Below, one piece after another: positions 8,006 through 16,269 of a DNA stretch of 64,000 nucleotides (positions within the stretch are counted from its first letter, which is position 1; each line of letters opens with the position of its first letter). The notes beneath the pieces were generated by a model. That model searched no databases. It was not told the origin of the DNA and was given only the letters and a program-made list of their open reading frames with translations. A program made the position numbers and the translations under genes. Source of the stretch: Lysobacterales bacterium (GTDB taxonomy: Bacteria; Pseudomonadota; Gammaproteobacteria; Xanthomonadales; Xanthomonadaceae); assembly GCA_016718605.1 (NCBI GenBank), contig JADKCY010000002.1:434001-498000 (forward strand), given 5' to 3'.

Positions 8006-9232
8006 TCAACGTACGCGTCGTGCTTGATCCAACTGCAACCAATCTTGCGGCGGCAATGCCAGCGCACGATCCATAATGGTCGGCAACAATCCGCTCGGCG
8101 TGACACATTCACAGTTCCACACCACGGCCATGCCAAGATCCAATTCGGGGAGCATCGCGATCATCCCGCGATAGCCCTGCACCGCCCCAGCATGGAACAC
8201 CATTTTGTGACCCGCGTAGTTGTAGATCCTCCAGCCCAGGGCGTACTCGGCTTTGCGAATACGCGCTTTGCGCCACTGGATACCGCGAATCTCGCCTGGC
8301 GTGTCAACTACAGGGCGGTGCAAGGTCGAGAGCATCTCGGCAGATAACACGTCCGGTCTGTGCGCAAGATTGCCCAACATCCACTGCGACAAGTCACGCG
8401 CACTTGCGTTGACCCCCGCCGCTGGAGGGACACGATAGTAATTTTCTTTCGCGCGGACCGCGGTCATTCGACCGCCCCGCATGACATGCGGACGCGCCCA
8501 ACTGCGGCTACCTTCCAGTGCCTCGCGACCATACGTCGCGGTGTACATTCCCAGCGGATGAAACAATTTCTTCTCGACCAGATGGGAGAAGAAATCACCG
8601 GTCACCGCAAACGCCATGTCGCCGACCAGACTGAAGGCGACATTCTGATAGGCATAGCAATCGCCGGACCGACAAAGCATCGGCGCGGAATCAAGTTTGG
8701 CGATCATCAGTGGGTAGGGTTCGTCACTCTCCAACAACGGATCAAACGCGTGGAATCCCAAGCCGAGGCGATGACTGAGAATATTCTCCAAAGTCACTTG
8801 TTCGGCCGCCTGCGGATTGGCCAACTTGAAGGCAGGTAGCAAGTCAGTCGCTCGGGTATCCCATCGCAAAGCCCCCTCTTCGACGAGCTTTCCCGCCAGC
8901 GTGCTGGCAAATGCCTTCGACAACGAGGCCAAGCGGAACACAGTGTCCGCTGAAACCGGCTCGGCACGCCGCGCCTCCACCACGCCGTAGCCGCGCTCCA
9001 GAACCACCTCACCGCGATACACCAAGCTCACCGCCATTCCGGTGACCCCCACATCGCGAACAATGCGTCGCGCCAATGCATCGCTTTGCCGGGCCAGTGC
9101 AGCTGCGTCGACATTGCGCGAAGCCTGCGCGGATATCGCGGCTGACCACGCAGTCTCTGTCGATCGGGCGGCGAAACCAACACACGCAAGAAGACCGAAG
9201 ACGATGAAGCGCGGAGTCACACATTTGAACAT
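8006..9232 (-). CDS. serine beta-lactamase-family hydrolase (class C / S12 type), secreted
   Basis: The 408-residue protein begins with a signal peptide (MFKCVTPRFIVFGLLACVGF). It carries the penicillin-binding fold motifs: SxxK in FRLASLSKAFAST (Ser near residue 100), the Tyr-x-Asn triad in CYAYQNVAF, and HAG in VFHAGAVQGY in place of KTG. Such proteins include esterases, D-aminopeptidases and cell-wall peptidases; resistance is not implied. The first in-frame ATG, 35 codons upstream, lacks a signal peptide, so the ATG at 9232 is preferred. It is divergent from lemA. Confidence 0.85.
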   Translation of the reverse strand: MFKCVTPRFIVFGLLACVGFAARSTETAWSAAISAQASRNVDAAALARQSDALARRIVRDVGVTGMAVSLVYRGEVVLERGYGVVEARRAEPVSADTVFRLASLSKAFASTLAGKLVEEGALRWDTRATDLLPAFKLANPQAAEQVTLENILSHRLGLGFHAFDPLLESDEPYPLMIAKLDSAPMLCRSGDCYAYQNVAFSLVGDMAFAVTGDFFSHLVEKKLFHPLGMYTATYGREALEGSRSWARPHVMRGGRMTAVRAKENYYRVPPAAGVNASARDLSQWMLGNLAHRPDVLSAEMLSTLHRPVVDTPGEIRGIQWRKARIRKAEYALGWRIYNYAGHKMVFHAGAVQGYRGMIAMLPELDLGMAVVWNCECVTPSGLLPTIMDRALALPPQDWLQLDQARRVR

Positions 9233-9423
9233 GCAGCGTCTTCCCGTTCGCTTGGCGGCACTGCGCAAGTAGATGCGAATTGCCGTCGGGTAGAAGATGA
9301 TGCAGCGGCGAGTCGCGTCCAAGATCCATCGCGCCACGCTTGCTGCGGGGTGATCAGTCTAGCCCAGAGCTCTGTCAGGATGGTCACATCGGGCCGTCCA
9401 GCCACTTGCCACAGGAGAATGCC

Positions 9424-10035
9424 ATGACCTTTCTGCTTGTCCTCTTTGCTTTGTTCGTGCTCCCTGTCGTTGCGCTGCTGATATGGGCCATTGCGACCTA
9501 CAACGGCCTCGTTGTCGCTCGTAACGGCTTTAAGAACGCGTTCGCGCAGATTGATGTTCAGTTGCAGCGACGCTATGACCTGATCCCCAATCTGGTCGAA
9601 GTCGCCAAGACCTATTTGCAACACGAACGCGAGACTCTGGAAGCCGTTATCCGCGCGCGCAATACGGCGGTCGACAATCTGCAGTCCGCAAAGAGTCATG
9701 CAGGTGAAGCAACCGCGATGCAGGCGCTGTCCAACGCAGAGGCTGGTGTAAGTGCGACCTTGGGACGCCTGTTTGCGCTTAGCGAGTCCTATCCGGACCT
9801 CAAGGCCAACACGACGATGATGCAACTCAGCGAAGAACTGTCTTCGACCGAAAACCGGGTCGCCTTTGCGCGGCAGGCCTATAACGATGCGGTGATGGGC
9901 TACAACAATCGCCGCGAGATGTTTCCAGGCAATCTGTTGGCAACACCCATGGGCTTCACCGCCGCGAGCCCGCTGGAAATCGCCAGCAACGAGGCGCACA
10001 AGCGCGACGCGCCGAAGGTCAGTTTCGGCCAGTAA
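9424..10035 (+). CDS. lemA: LemA family membrane protein
   Basis: The 203-residue protein has one N-terminal membrane helix (FLLVLFALFVLPVVALLIWA) followed by the LemA coiled-coil domain, with the family signature AQIDVQLQRRYDLIPNLVE. It has AGGAG just upstream of the start. Its TAA stop overlaps the ATG of the M48 peptidase by one base (TAATG), so the two are coupled. LemA/M48 pairs are widespread in proteobacteria. The molecular role of LemA is not settled; envelope or protein quality control is suggested by the partner. Confidence 0.92.
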   Translation: MTFLLVLFALFVLPVVALLIWAIATYNGLVVARNGFKNAFAQIDVQLQRRYDLIPNLVEVAKTYLQHERETLEAVIRARNTAVDNLQSAKSHAGEATAMQALSNAEAGVSATLGRLFALSESYPDLKANTTMMQLSEELSSTENRVAFARQAYNDAVMGYNNRREMFPGNLLATPMGFTAASPLEIASNEAHKRDAPKVSFGQ

Positions 10036-11849
10036 TGGCATTGCGGAACAGGTGCATTCCGGTGATCGCATTCTTCGAACGCCAACAGCAGATGCAGGGT
10101 CAGACCCGCCGCATGTTGCTGCTCTTCGCGGCCGCCGTGCTTGGCACGGTCGCGGCAGTCGATGGCTTGGTGTGGGCGTTCATGCGTTGGCTGCATGGCG
10201 TCCGAATCACCTCAGTTGGCGCGGGGATCGACTCCCAAACGCCCATGGTGATGGGCATCGCAACCATTGTGGTACTCGGCGTGATCCTGATTTCGTCGGC
10301 GATACGTTTGCGCCATCTCGATGATGGCGGAGCCGCCATCGCCGCCAGACTGGGGGGGCGCGAGATCGACTTCGACCCCACGAATCCGGACGAGCAACGA
10401 CTGCGCAATGTGGTAGAGGAAATGGCCATTGCCTCTACCGTCCCGGTGCCGCGCATCTTCATCCTCGATGCGGAAACCGCGATCAACGCCTTTGCCGCCG
10501 GCAGCAATACCGACGACTGTGCCATTGCAGTGAGTGCAGGGGCATTGCAGCATCTTGATCGCGACGAACTGCAAGGTGTGGTCGCACATGAGTTCAGCCA
10601 CATCCTCAACGGCGACATGCGCCTCAATCTGCGCTTGATGGCGTTGCTGTTCGGGCTGTTTGCGGTCACCGTCGCCGGGCGCGTGCTGTTTCATCTTGGA
10701 CGCGCCTCCCGCAGCAGTCGAGCCAGTCTGCCGATTTTTCTCGGCGGTGCGTCGCTGTTGCTGGTGGGCTCCATTGGACTGTTCGCTGGCCGGGTCATTC
10801 AGGCGGCCATCTCGCGATCACGCGAACGCCTCGCCGATGCCGCTGCCGTGCAGTTCACTCGTCAACAGCGTGGGCTGGCCAATGCCTTGAAAAAGATCGC
10901 GGCATACCCACAAGGCACACGCCTGCAAAACCCGCATGCGGGCGAGGTCGCCCATATGTTGTTCGGCGATGGCGTATCGCGCATCCACTGGCTGTCCACG
11001 CACCCGCCGTTGCTGGAACGAATCCAAGCACTGGAACCCGGCTTTGGACCGGCGCGTTTGCAGGCATTCGTGCAGCGCTGGCAGACAGGACAGGCTGCTG
11101 GGCAAGCGCCACCGCCTGCACAGGCGCAAGACCGCTCAGCGCTTGGCGCGGGCGCGGTCATGTCGCTCGACTCCGCACCCTCCGCGACGATACCAGTACC
11201 CAGTTCCCGCCTTCCCTTGGATTGGCAACTGCTTGTCCGCGATGCTGACAGTGCGATGGCCGTGTTGACTGACCTGCTCGATGGGACACCTGGAAATGCT
11301 GCCATAGCGGCGTTGCCCGTCAATCAGCAAGTCAACCTCGCCTTGCTCGCTTTGTCGCGATTGCGATCAATGGACAACACCCAACGGGACCCGTTACGAC
11401 GTCGTTTGCAACAACCCACCGATGGCTCGCTGCGGTCGCTATGTCTACGCTTGCTGGCATCGCAGCACCTGCAAGCGACACGCGCCCGGGAACCATTGCG
11501 GTTGCGGCAGTTGCATGAATGCGCGAGTGAAATCGCTGGCCTGCTGAATGCGCTTGCCCTGCTCGGTCACGATGACGCCGAAATCGCGCGCTTGGCTTTT
11601 CTGCGGGCATTGCATGCCATTCTTCCGCAGCACGCACTGGCGATGCAGCGCAGTGCGCCAGCGTTTGACACACTGCAGTCGGCCCTGTGGAAACTGGATC
11701 ACTTGGACATCGCAGGCAAACGCGTATTGACCGAAGCAATGCGGCTTGCGGTCGTACACGACGGCCATGTCAATGTGGAGGAGCACGCCGTGCTGCGCTG
11801 CTTTTGCGCCTGCCTGCACTGCCCGATGCCGGAGCTGCCCGAAGGCTGA
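10035..11849 (+). CDS. M48-family membrane metallopeptidase (HtpX-like) with long C-terminal extension
   Basis: This 604-residue protein has two N-terminal membrane helices, the zinc site HEFSH (about residues 185-189) in LQGVVAHEFSHILNGDMR, and a second hydrophobic pair after it, as in HtpX. The downstream zinc ligand is in the helix SRSRERLADAAAVQF. About 250 residues after the peptidase domain are soluble and unfamiliar, making the protein twice the length of HtpX. It is translationally coupled to lemA. It likely degrades misfolded or specific membrane proteins; the extension may select substrates. Confidence 0.88.
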   Translation: MALRNRCIPVIAFFERQQQMQGQTRRMLLLFAAAVLGTVAAVDGLVWAFMRWLHGVRITSVGAGIDSQTPMVMGIATIVVLGVILISSAIRLRHLDDGGAAIAARLGGREIDFDPTNPDEQRLRNVVEEMAIASTVPVPRIFILDAETAINAFAAGSNTDDCAIAVSAGALQHLDRDELQGVVAHEFSHILNGDMRLNLRLMALLFGLFAVTVAGRVLFHLGRASRSSRASLPIFLGGASLLLVGSIGLFAGRVIQAAISRSRERLADAAAVQFTRQQRGLANALKKIAAYPQGTRLQNPHAGEVAHMLFGDGVSRIHWLSTHPPLLERIQALEPGFGPARLQAFVQRWQTGQAAGQAPPPAQAQDRSALGAGAVMSLDSAPSATIPVPSSRLPLDWQLLVRDADSAMAVLTDLLDGTPGNAAIAALPVNQQVNLALLALSRLRSMDNTQRDPLRRRLQQPTDGSLRSLCLRLLASQHLQATRAREPLRLRQLHECASEIAGLLNALALLGHDDAEIARLAFLRALHAILPQHALAMQRSAPAFDTLQSALWKLDHLDIAGKRVLTEAMRLAVVHDGHVNVEEHAVLRCFCACLHCPMPELPEG

Positions 11850-11919
11850 GGCAACGACTGCGGACGACGTGCCATGACCATTGCTACATTGCACGCTGTC
11901 GCCTGCATTGGAGCTTCAC

Positions 11920-12855
11920 ATGCCTCGATCGTTTTCCCGCATGCGTCTGGCTGTCACGCTGGGTCTGCTGCTCGGCAGTCTCACCAATCGCGCTGCGGAT
12001 AGCGAAAAGCTCTCAGCCGCGTTGACCTCGGCTGAGGTACTGGCGCAAAGCCCCGACAGCGACTGGCGCCTACTCGATCCCGAGCGGACTGCTTACCTGG
12101 ACCTGCCGCACGGCCAAGTGGTGATCGAGTTGGCTCCTGGCTTTGCGCCGCGTCATCAGGCGCAGTTGCGCCAACTGCTCACACAACACTATTTCGATCA
12201 GCTTCCGATCCTCCGCGTGCAGGACAACTATGTCGTGCAGTGGGGCGATCCGCAGGCCAGCGATCCCGCACGCGCCAAGTCGCGTGGCGACGCTGGCGGC
12301 CGTCTGAACGCCGAATTCGATATCGACAGTGCGACTGCCTTGCACTTCACCCCCCTGGGGGATCGCGACGTGTACGCCGAACAGGTCGGCTTCATCGATG
12401 GCTTTCATGCCGCGCGCGATGCCGTCAGCGGTCGCACCTGGCTGACGCACTGTTACGGTGCACTCGGCGCCGGACGCGACAACGCCGCAGATAGCGGCAG
12501 TGCCGCGGAGCTGTATGTGGTGATCGGCCACGCGCCGCGGCACCTGGATCGAAATGTCACCCTACTGGGTCGTGTCGTCAAAGGCATGGAGTTACTGGCC
12601 AGTTTGCCGCGCGGCAGCGAAGCGATGGGGTTTCTGGCCGATCCTGCAAAGGGATCGCCGATCCGACGCTTCAGACTCGCCAACGACATCGCGGAATCCG
12701 AGCGCAGCGCCCTGCAAGTGATGCGTACCGACAGCCCCAGTTTTCGCGCTTGGATCGCTTCGCGACGCTCCCGCCATGAAGAATGGTTCGTCAATCCGGT
12801 GGGCAGGATCGAGCTTTGCAATGTGCAAGTGCCGGTTCGCGAAGCGCGACCATAG
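11920..12855 (+). CDS. periplasmic cyclophilin-type peptidyl-prolyl isomerase
   Basis: The 311-residue protein has a signal peptide (MPRSFSRMRLAVTLGLLLGS). Its cyclophilin-like domain shows VVIELAPGFAPRHQAQLRQL, the FDQLPILRVQDNYVVQWGDP strand, and AAELYVVIGHAPRHLDRNVT with LLGRVVKGME near the end. The canonical FxRxxxNF(V/M)xQGGD motif is altered (LRVQDNYVVQWGD), so isomerase activity may be reduced. A TTG 13 codons earlier is open but gives no signal peptide. A weak hairpin terminator follows the gene. Confidence 0.8.
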   Translation: MPRSFSRMRLAVTLGLLLGSLTNRAADSEKLSAALTSAEVLAQSPDSDWRLLDPERTAYLDLPHGQVVIELAPGFAPRHQAQLRQLLTQHYFDQLPILRVQDNYVVQWGDPQASDPARAKSRGDAGGRLNAEFDIDSATALHFTPLGDRDVYAEQVGFIDGFHAARDAVSGRTWLTHCYGALGAGRDNAADSGSAAELYVVIGHAPRHLDRNVTLLGRVVKGMELLASLPRGSEAMGFLADPAKGSPIRRFRLANDIAESERSALQVMRTDSPSFRAWIASRRSRHEEWFVNPVGRIELCNVQVPVREARP

Positions 12856-12878
12856 TCGTGAGCCCTTGCGGAACCGTT

Positions 12879-12904
12879 ACATCAGAAACTACTGATGTTT
12901 TGTA
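12879..12904 (+). terminator. weak intrinsic terminator after the cyclophilin gene
   Basis: Arms ACATCAG and CTGATGT (7 pairs) enclose a 6-base loop and are followed by TTTTGT. The stem is short and AT-rich, so this is a plausible but modest terminator. Confidence 0.45.
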
Positions 12905-12973
12905 AACAAATGTTTTGCCTAGCTAAATTGACACGCAGTGCTCTCTTATGACCTTATAGACACAAGAGCTCAG

Positions 12974-13036
12974 TCGACGTTGGCATATGCCATCACGACC
13001 GGTTAACGTCGATTTCACAGCGCTGTCATGGCGCTG
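12974..13036 (+). promoter_or_regulatory. nested inverted repeats in the cysB-like leader
   Basis: TCGACGTT (12974-12981) and AACGTCGA (13005-13012) are perfect 8-base arms. Between them, directly after the left arm, lies the perfect palindrome GGCATATGCC (12982-12991). Six bases after the right arm a second inverted repeat CAGCGC-N7-GCGCTG spans 13018-13036. They precede the leader ORF at 13078 and could be operators (LysR proteins bind such dyads near their own genes) or a structured mRNA leader. Confidence 0.5.
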
Positions 13037-13077
13037 ACACCGCACCTATTCAACGACAAACCTCAAAAGGCCCTGCC

Positions 13078-13200
13078 ATGAACTTCATTACCAAACCGAT
13101 GTGGTCCGCCACTACCACTCTCACCGTATGCCTTGCCAACGGCTTCCGCGCCGCCAGCGAATTCCCCCAACGTTTGCGATCTTCAGGCCCCTTGTCATGA
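13078..13200 (+). CDS. 40-residue upstream ORF coupled to the cysB-like gene
   Basis: This ORF is too short for most gene callers. It begins MNFITKPMWSATTTLTVC and ends RSSGPLS, with a single Cys at residue 18. It has AAAAGG at ideal spacing before its ATG, and its TGA overlaps the regulator's ATG at 13197 (ATGA). The regulator itself has no comparable Shine-Dalgarno outside this ORF, so its translation probably depends on ribosomes finishing the leader. I recognise no family; a regulatory leader peptide is the simplest reading. Confidence 0.55.
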   Translation: MNFITKPMWSATTTLTVCLANGFRAASEFPQRLRSSGPLS

Positions 13201-14240
13201 CACTCACACAGCTCCGCACCGTTCTTGCCATCGTCGATTCCGGACTCAATGTGACGCTCGCCGCCGAGCGCATCCATGCCACCCAGTCCGGTCTTTCCAA
13301 GCAGCTTCGCCAACTCGAATCCGGCCTCGGCTTTCGCCTGTTCAAGCGCCGTGGAAAGAGCTTGGAAGCGCTGACCGCTGAAGGTCAGGAAGTCGTCACC
13401 CGCGCCCGCCGCATGATCGCCGAAGCCGAACAGATTCGCGCTTTGTCGCTGTCACTCAAGCGTGACAATGGTGGCGTGCTCAGCATCACTGCCTCCCCCA
13501 CGCTCGCACGCAGCCTATTGCCAAATGCACTCGAAGCCTTGGCCAAAGAACAACCCTCGCTAGTCGTACGTGTCCGTCACGCCAGTCGCGTCGATGCGCT
13601 TGCCCAATTGGGCACCGGCGAAACCGATATCGCCTTGGTCAGCACCTCGACGGATAGCCCACCAGGCCCGCTCGCTGTGCCAATGCTGCGCTGGCAACGT
13701 GTGGCGGTCGTACCGCGGAATCACCCGCTGGCCGAATTACGCCGCGTCAGCCTGCCGCAGCTTGCGCGCCACGCATTGATCAGCTTCGAAAGCATGCTGG
13801 ATGAACGTTCAAGCCTGCGTCGTGCGTTCAACAGCGCCGGCTTCAACCTTCGAGTAAGTTGCACCGCGCAGGATAGCGACCTGATCAAAAGCTACGTGCG
13901 TCAAGGCATGGGCGTCGGCATCCTTGCCGAGCTCTCCATGGACGAGAACGACACGGATCTGGTGGCCCTGCCGCTCGCACATCTGCTGCCTACTTGCACG
14001 ACGTGGGCAATGCCACGCACTGATCGCGCGTTATCCCAGCCAATTGAGCGTTTGCTCGGTCTGCTGGCACCGCATGGCGACCGCGTCGCGGTGCGCCGTT
14101 GGTTGGCCGGTGACCGCCGCAGTGGGCCGTCACCGATGACACCGGACAGCGTGCCGGTCTGGCAATACACCCGTCCGGCCGTCACGCCGGGCCGCAACTC
14201 CAACCTCAGTCCAGTGAACGCGAACCCCACGCACAACTGA
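13197..14240 (+). CDS. cysB: LysR-family transcriptional regulator, CysB-like
   Basis: This 347-residue protein starts TLTQLRTVLAIVDSGLNVT, with the winged HTH (LAAERIHATQSGLSKQLRQL) typical of the CysB/Cbl branch, including the GLSKQ recognition region. A two-lobed ligand domain follows (SITASPTLARSLLP, ETDIALVST, MGVGILAEL). In E. coli CysB activates sulfate assimilation with N-acetylserine as inducer. The last 45 or so residues are Pro/Ser/Asn-rich and likely disordered. No sulfur-assimilation gene lies beside it, so the name rests on similarity alone. The start is set by overlap with the leader ORF. Confidence 0.8.
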   Translation: MTLTQLRTVLAIVDSGLNVTLAAERIHATQSGLSKQLRQLESGLGFRLFKRRGKSLEALTAEGQEVVTRARRMIAEAEQIRALSLSLKRDNGGVLSITASPTLARSLLPNALEALAKEQPSLVVRVRHASRVDALAQLGTGETDIALVSTSTDSPPGPLAVPMLRWQRVAVVPRNHPLAELRRVSLPQLARHALISFESMLDERSSLRRAFNSAGFNLRVSCTAQDSDLIKSYVRQGMGVGILAELSMDENDTDLVALPLAHLLPTCTTWAMPRTDRALSQPIERLLGLLAPHGDRVAVRRWLAGDRRSGPSPMTPDSVPVWQYTRPAVTPGRNSNLSPVNANPTHN

Positions 14241-14321
14241 GATTGTCACGCTCTGGTCGGTGATTCCGCGAGCCAAGGACGGCTCGCGTGAATCAAACCC
14301 TCGCCCGACCAATCGCCGCCG

Positions 14322-14594
14322 TCAGTTTTCAGGTGGCACGTAACCCGCAGGCTTCGCGGCCTCGCCACCGAACAGAAACTTCTCCATTTCCGTCGTCAAC
14401 AACGCACGATGCTTTGGGTCCATGGGCGACAGGCGGTTTTCGTTGATCAGCATGGTCTGATGCGCCAACCACTCTGCCCACGCGGGCTTACCGATCTGCG
14501 CGAACACGCGCTTGCCCAGTTCGCCAGGCCACGGAACGAAATCCAGACCCTCCGACTCAACACCCTGTTTACTGCACATCACTTTGCGGCTCAC
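14322..14594 (-). CDS. yggX: Fe(2+)-trafficking / oxidative damage protection protein YggX
   Basis: The 90-residue protein matches the YggX family along its length: VSRKVMCSKQGVESEGLDF at the N-terminus, PGELGKRVF, and HQTMLINENRLSPMDPKHR. The family protects Fe-S clusters and supports iron handling. The family N-terminus (M-S-R-x-V-x-C) fits only a GTG start at 14594; the next ATG would cut off the conserved residues before the Cys. With this start it overlaps the end of the upstream metallo-beta-lactamase gene by 26 bases. Confidence 0.92.
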   Translation of the reverse strand: MSRKVMCSKQGVESEGLDFVPWPGELGKRVFAQIGKPAWAEWLAHQTMLINENRLSPMDPKHRALLTTEMEKFLFGGEAAKPAGYVPPEN

Positions 14595-15582
14595 GAGGCA
14601 AGTCACTCCCATGCTCTGACGAAATTGGCCGAAGCGGCAGACACAACAAGTCCCGCGCTTCAACGATTTCGCCATGATACCCCTCGGCCAATGCCACACG
14701 ATTGCTCTCTGGCGCGGCCAAACTTCTTGGCATGAAATGACTGACCACCAAGCGGGCTGCCTTGGCCTGCTCGGCTGCCAGACCAATATCCCGAGGTGTC
14801 GCGTGCAGTGAGCGCTGCACAGACGTCGAGGTTTGCCCGATGGCCATGGGCATCACCAACAGATCGACCCCCTCGGCCAGCGAAGTGAAGGCCGTCGTGC
14901 GCAAGTTCTGGTCGCCACTGAGTGCAATGGCATACTGGTGATCTGCGTCCGTGACGTCGAGGCGAAATCCCAGCGACGGCACCGGTCCATGCGCCACCGC
15001 TACCGCTCGCATCTGCACACCGTTCGATACCTGCCGAGTCGCGTCAGCGCCTTGCCTAGAACCGACCTCGAACACGTCCAGACGAAATAGTCCTTCTTCG
15101 CCCGCGTTGAATCCGCGCAGATAGCGATAGCTTCCCCTGTCCGCATCGAAATGTGCGTCCACAAACTCCCGCATACCCGGAAACCGTCCGTTCCCGCGTG
15201 GACCGAAAATGCTTAGCGCACGGTTCCGGTCGGTGAAGTAGCCCGACTTCAGCAATGCCACCAGATCCGCCACATGATCGGTGTGCAGATGGGTGATCAA
15301 CACGGCGTCCAGATCGGCCAGACTGGCACCCGCTTCTCCGAAACGCAGGAATACACCACCGCCGGCATCGATCAGCACGCGCGCTTTGCCACCCACCCAC
15401 AGCAGGTAGCCCGCACTCGCACGACCGGGCAGAGGGATCGGCCCACCGCTCCCCAACACCTGCAAGCCGACCGCGACGTGATCGCAACGTGCTGGCGCCA
15501 TTGCCGCCGATGCTGCGGGAGCGCCAATACCCGCCAAGAGCAGGCCCACGGCACTCAAGCACCGCACCGCTGTCAGCATCAT
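14569..15582 (-). CDS. secreted metallo-beta-lactamase-fold hydrolase
   Basis: This 337-residue protein has a signal peptide (MMLTAVRCLSAVGLLLAG). It carries the zinc motif THLHTDHVADL (about residues 97-107), a downstream VAHGPVPSLGFRL and a C-terminal VVSHFMP. The pattern resembles RNase Z/arylsulfatase-like members of the fold rather than B1-B3 lactamases. The start overlaps the doxX stop (two adjacent ATGs, 15582 and 15579) and the end overlaps yggX. The substrate is unknown. Confidence 0.82.
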   Translation of the reverse strand: MMLTAVRCLSAVGLLLAGIGAPAASAAMAPARCDHVAVGLQVLGSGGPIPLPGRASAGYLLWVGGKARVLIDAGGGVFLRFGEAGASLADLDAVLITHLHTDHVADLVALLKSGYFTDRNRALSIFGPRGNGRFPGMREFVDAHFDADRGSYRYLRGFNAGEEGLFRLDVFEVGSRQGADATRQVSNGVQMRAVAVAHGPVPSLGFRLDVTDADHQYAIALSGDQNLRTTAFTSLAEGVDLLVMPMAIGQTSTSVQRSLHATPRDIGLAAEQAKAARLVVSHFMPRSLAAPESNRVALAEGYHGEIVEARDLLCLPLRPISSEHGSDLPREPQSDVQ

Positions 15583-16082
15583 CGCCCCCAACGTCTGGCA
15601 ATCCAGGCGTCCAGACTGAGCTTGCCCGCTCCATTGAGCAACAACGGCCACAGCATGATCAGAAAAATCAACGGCAACTTGAAGTTGCCATAGCCCTTGT
15701 CGGTGATCGCGTAACCGCGCCACAACTCAGCCAGCGTGTGCCACTCCGCAGGCCAATGCACCGAGGCAATCGCCACCACGGTGAGAATGCCCAGGCTGAG
15801 CGCGGTAAAGCGGGTCGCCAGTCCGAGCAACAAGGCGACTGCACCCAGCAACTCCGCCCACGTTGCGATCGCCCAACTGAGATCCACCGGCAACAGATCA
15901 AAGGGAAAAGGGAAGCGATCTGCGACCGAGGCAAACCAATTTTCGCCGCGCCACTTCTCCTCACCGGCCTCCCAGAATTCCCACGCGAGGAGCAAGCGCA
16001 GCCCCAGCGGCGCGAGCCATGCGCCTGCCGCATCCAAGCCACGTGTCAACCACGTCCACTGCCTCACTACTGACATCTTCAA
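15579..16082 (-). CDS. DoxX-family membrane protein
   Basis: The 167-residue protein has four hydrophobic segments, beginning LAPLGLRLLLAWEFWEAGEE, the conserved DoxX first helix and loop, and including ATWAELLGAVALLLGLATRF. DoxX proteins are small inner-membrane proteins linked in some bacteria to thiol/redox and sulfur metabolism. The stop overlaps the next start (TGATG). The pairing with a metallo-beta-lactamase-fold protein and yggX makes a redox-protection unit plausible but unproven. Confidence 0.88.
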   Translation of the reverse strand: MKMSVVRQWTWLTRGLDAAGAWLAPLGLRLLLAWEFWEAGEEKWRGENWFASVADRFPFPFDLLPVDLSWAIATWAELLGAVALLLGLATRFTALSLGILTVVAIASVHWPAEWHTLAELWRGYAITDKGYGNFKLPLIFLIMLWPLLLNGAGKLSLDAWIARRWGR

Positions 16083-16269
16083 ACACTCCTTCGCCGGGAT
16101 CGGCGTGGCAGTAGAGGCTGATAAGAGGCGATTGGATTCGCACAGATGTCGAATTCCGTTCCGCGGGCATGTGCACGCGCCGTTCGCGTGTCACCGCCAT
16201 GGGCGCCAGTGTCAACCGGATCGCCGCAGATGCGTTGCATACCCCTGCGACCACCGCAGGAGTATGCCC

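Noticed and set aside
8006..9232. Antibiotic-resistance class C beta-lactamase.
   Set aside because: KTG is HAG and the protein is of the broad S12 esterase/peptidase type, so resistance cannot be claimed.
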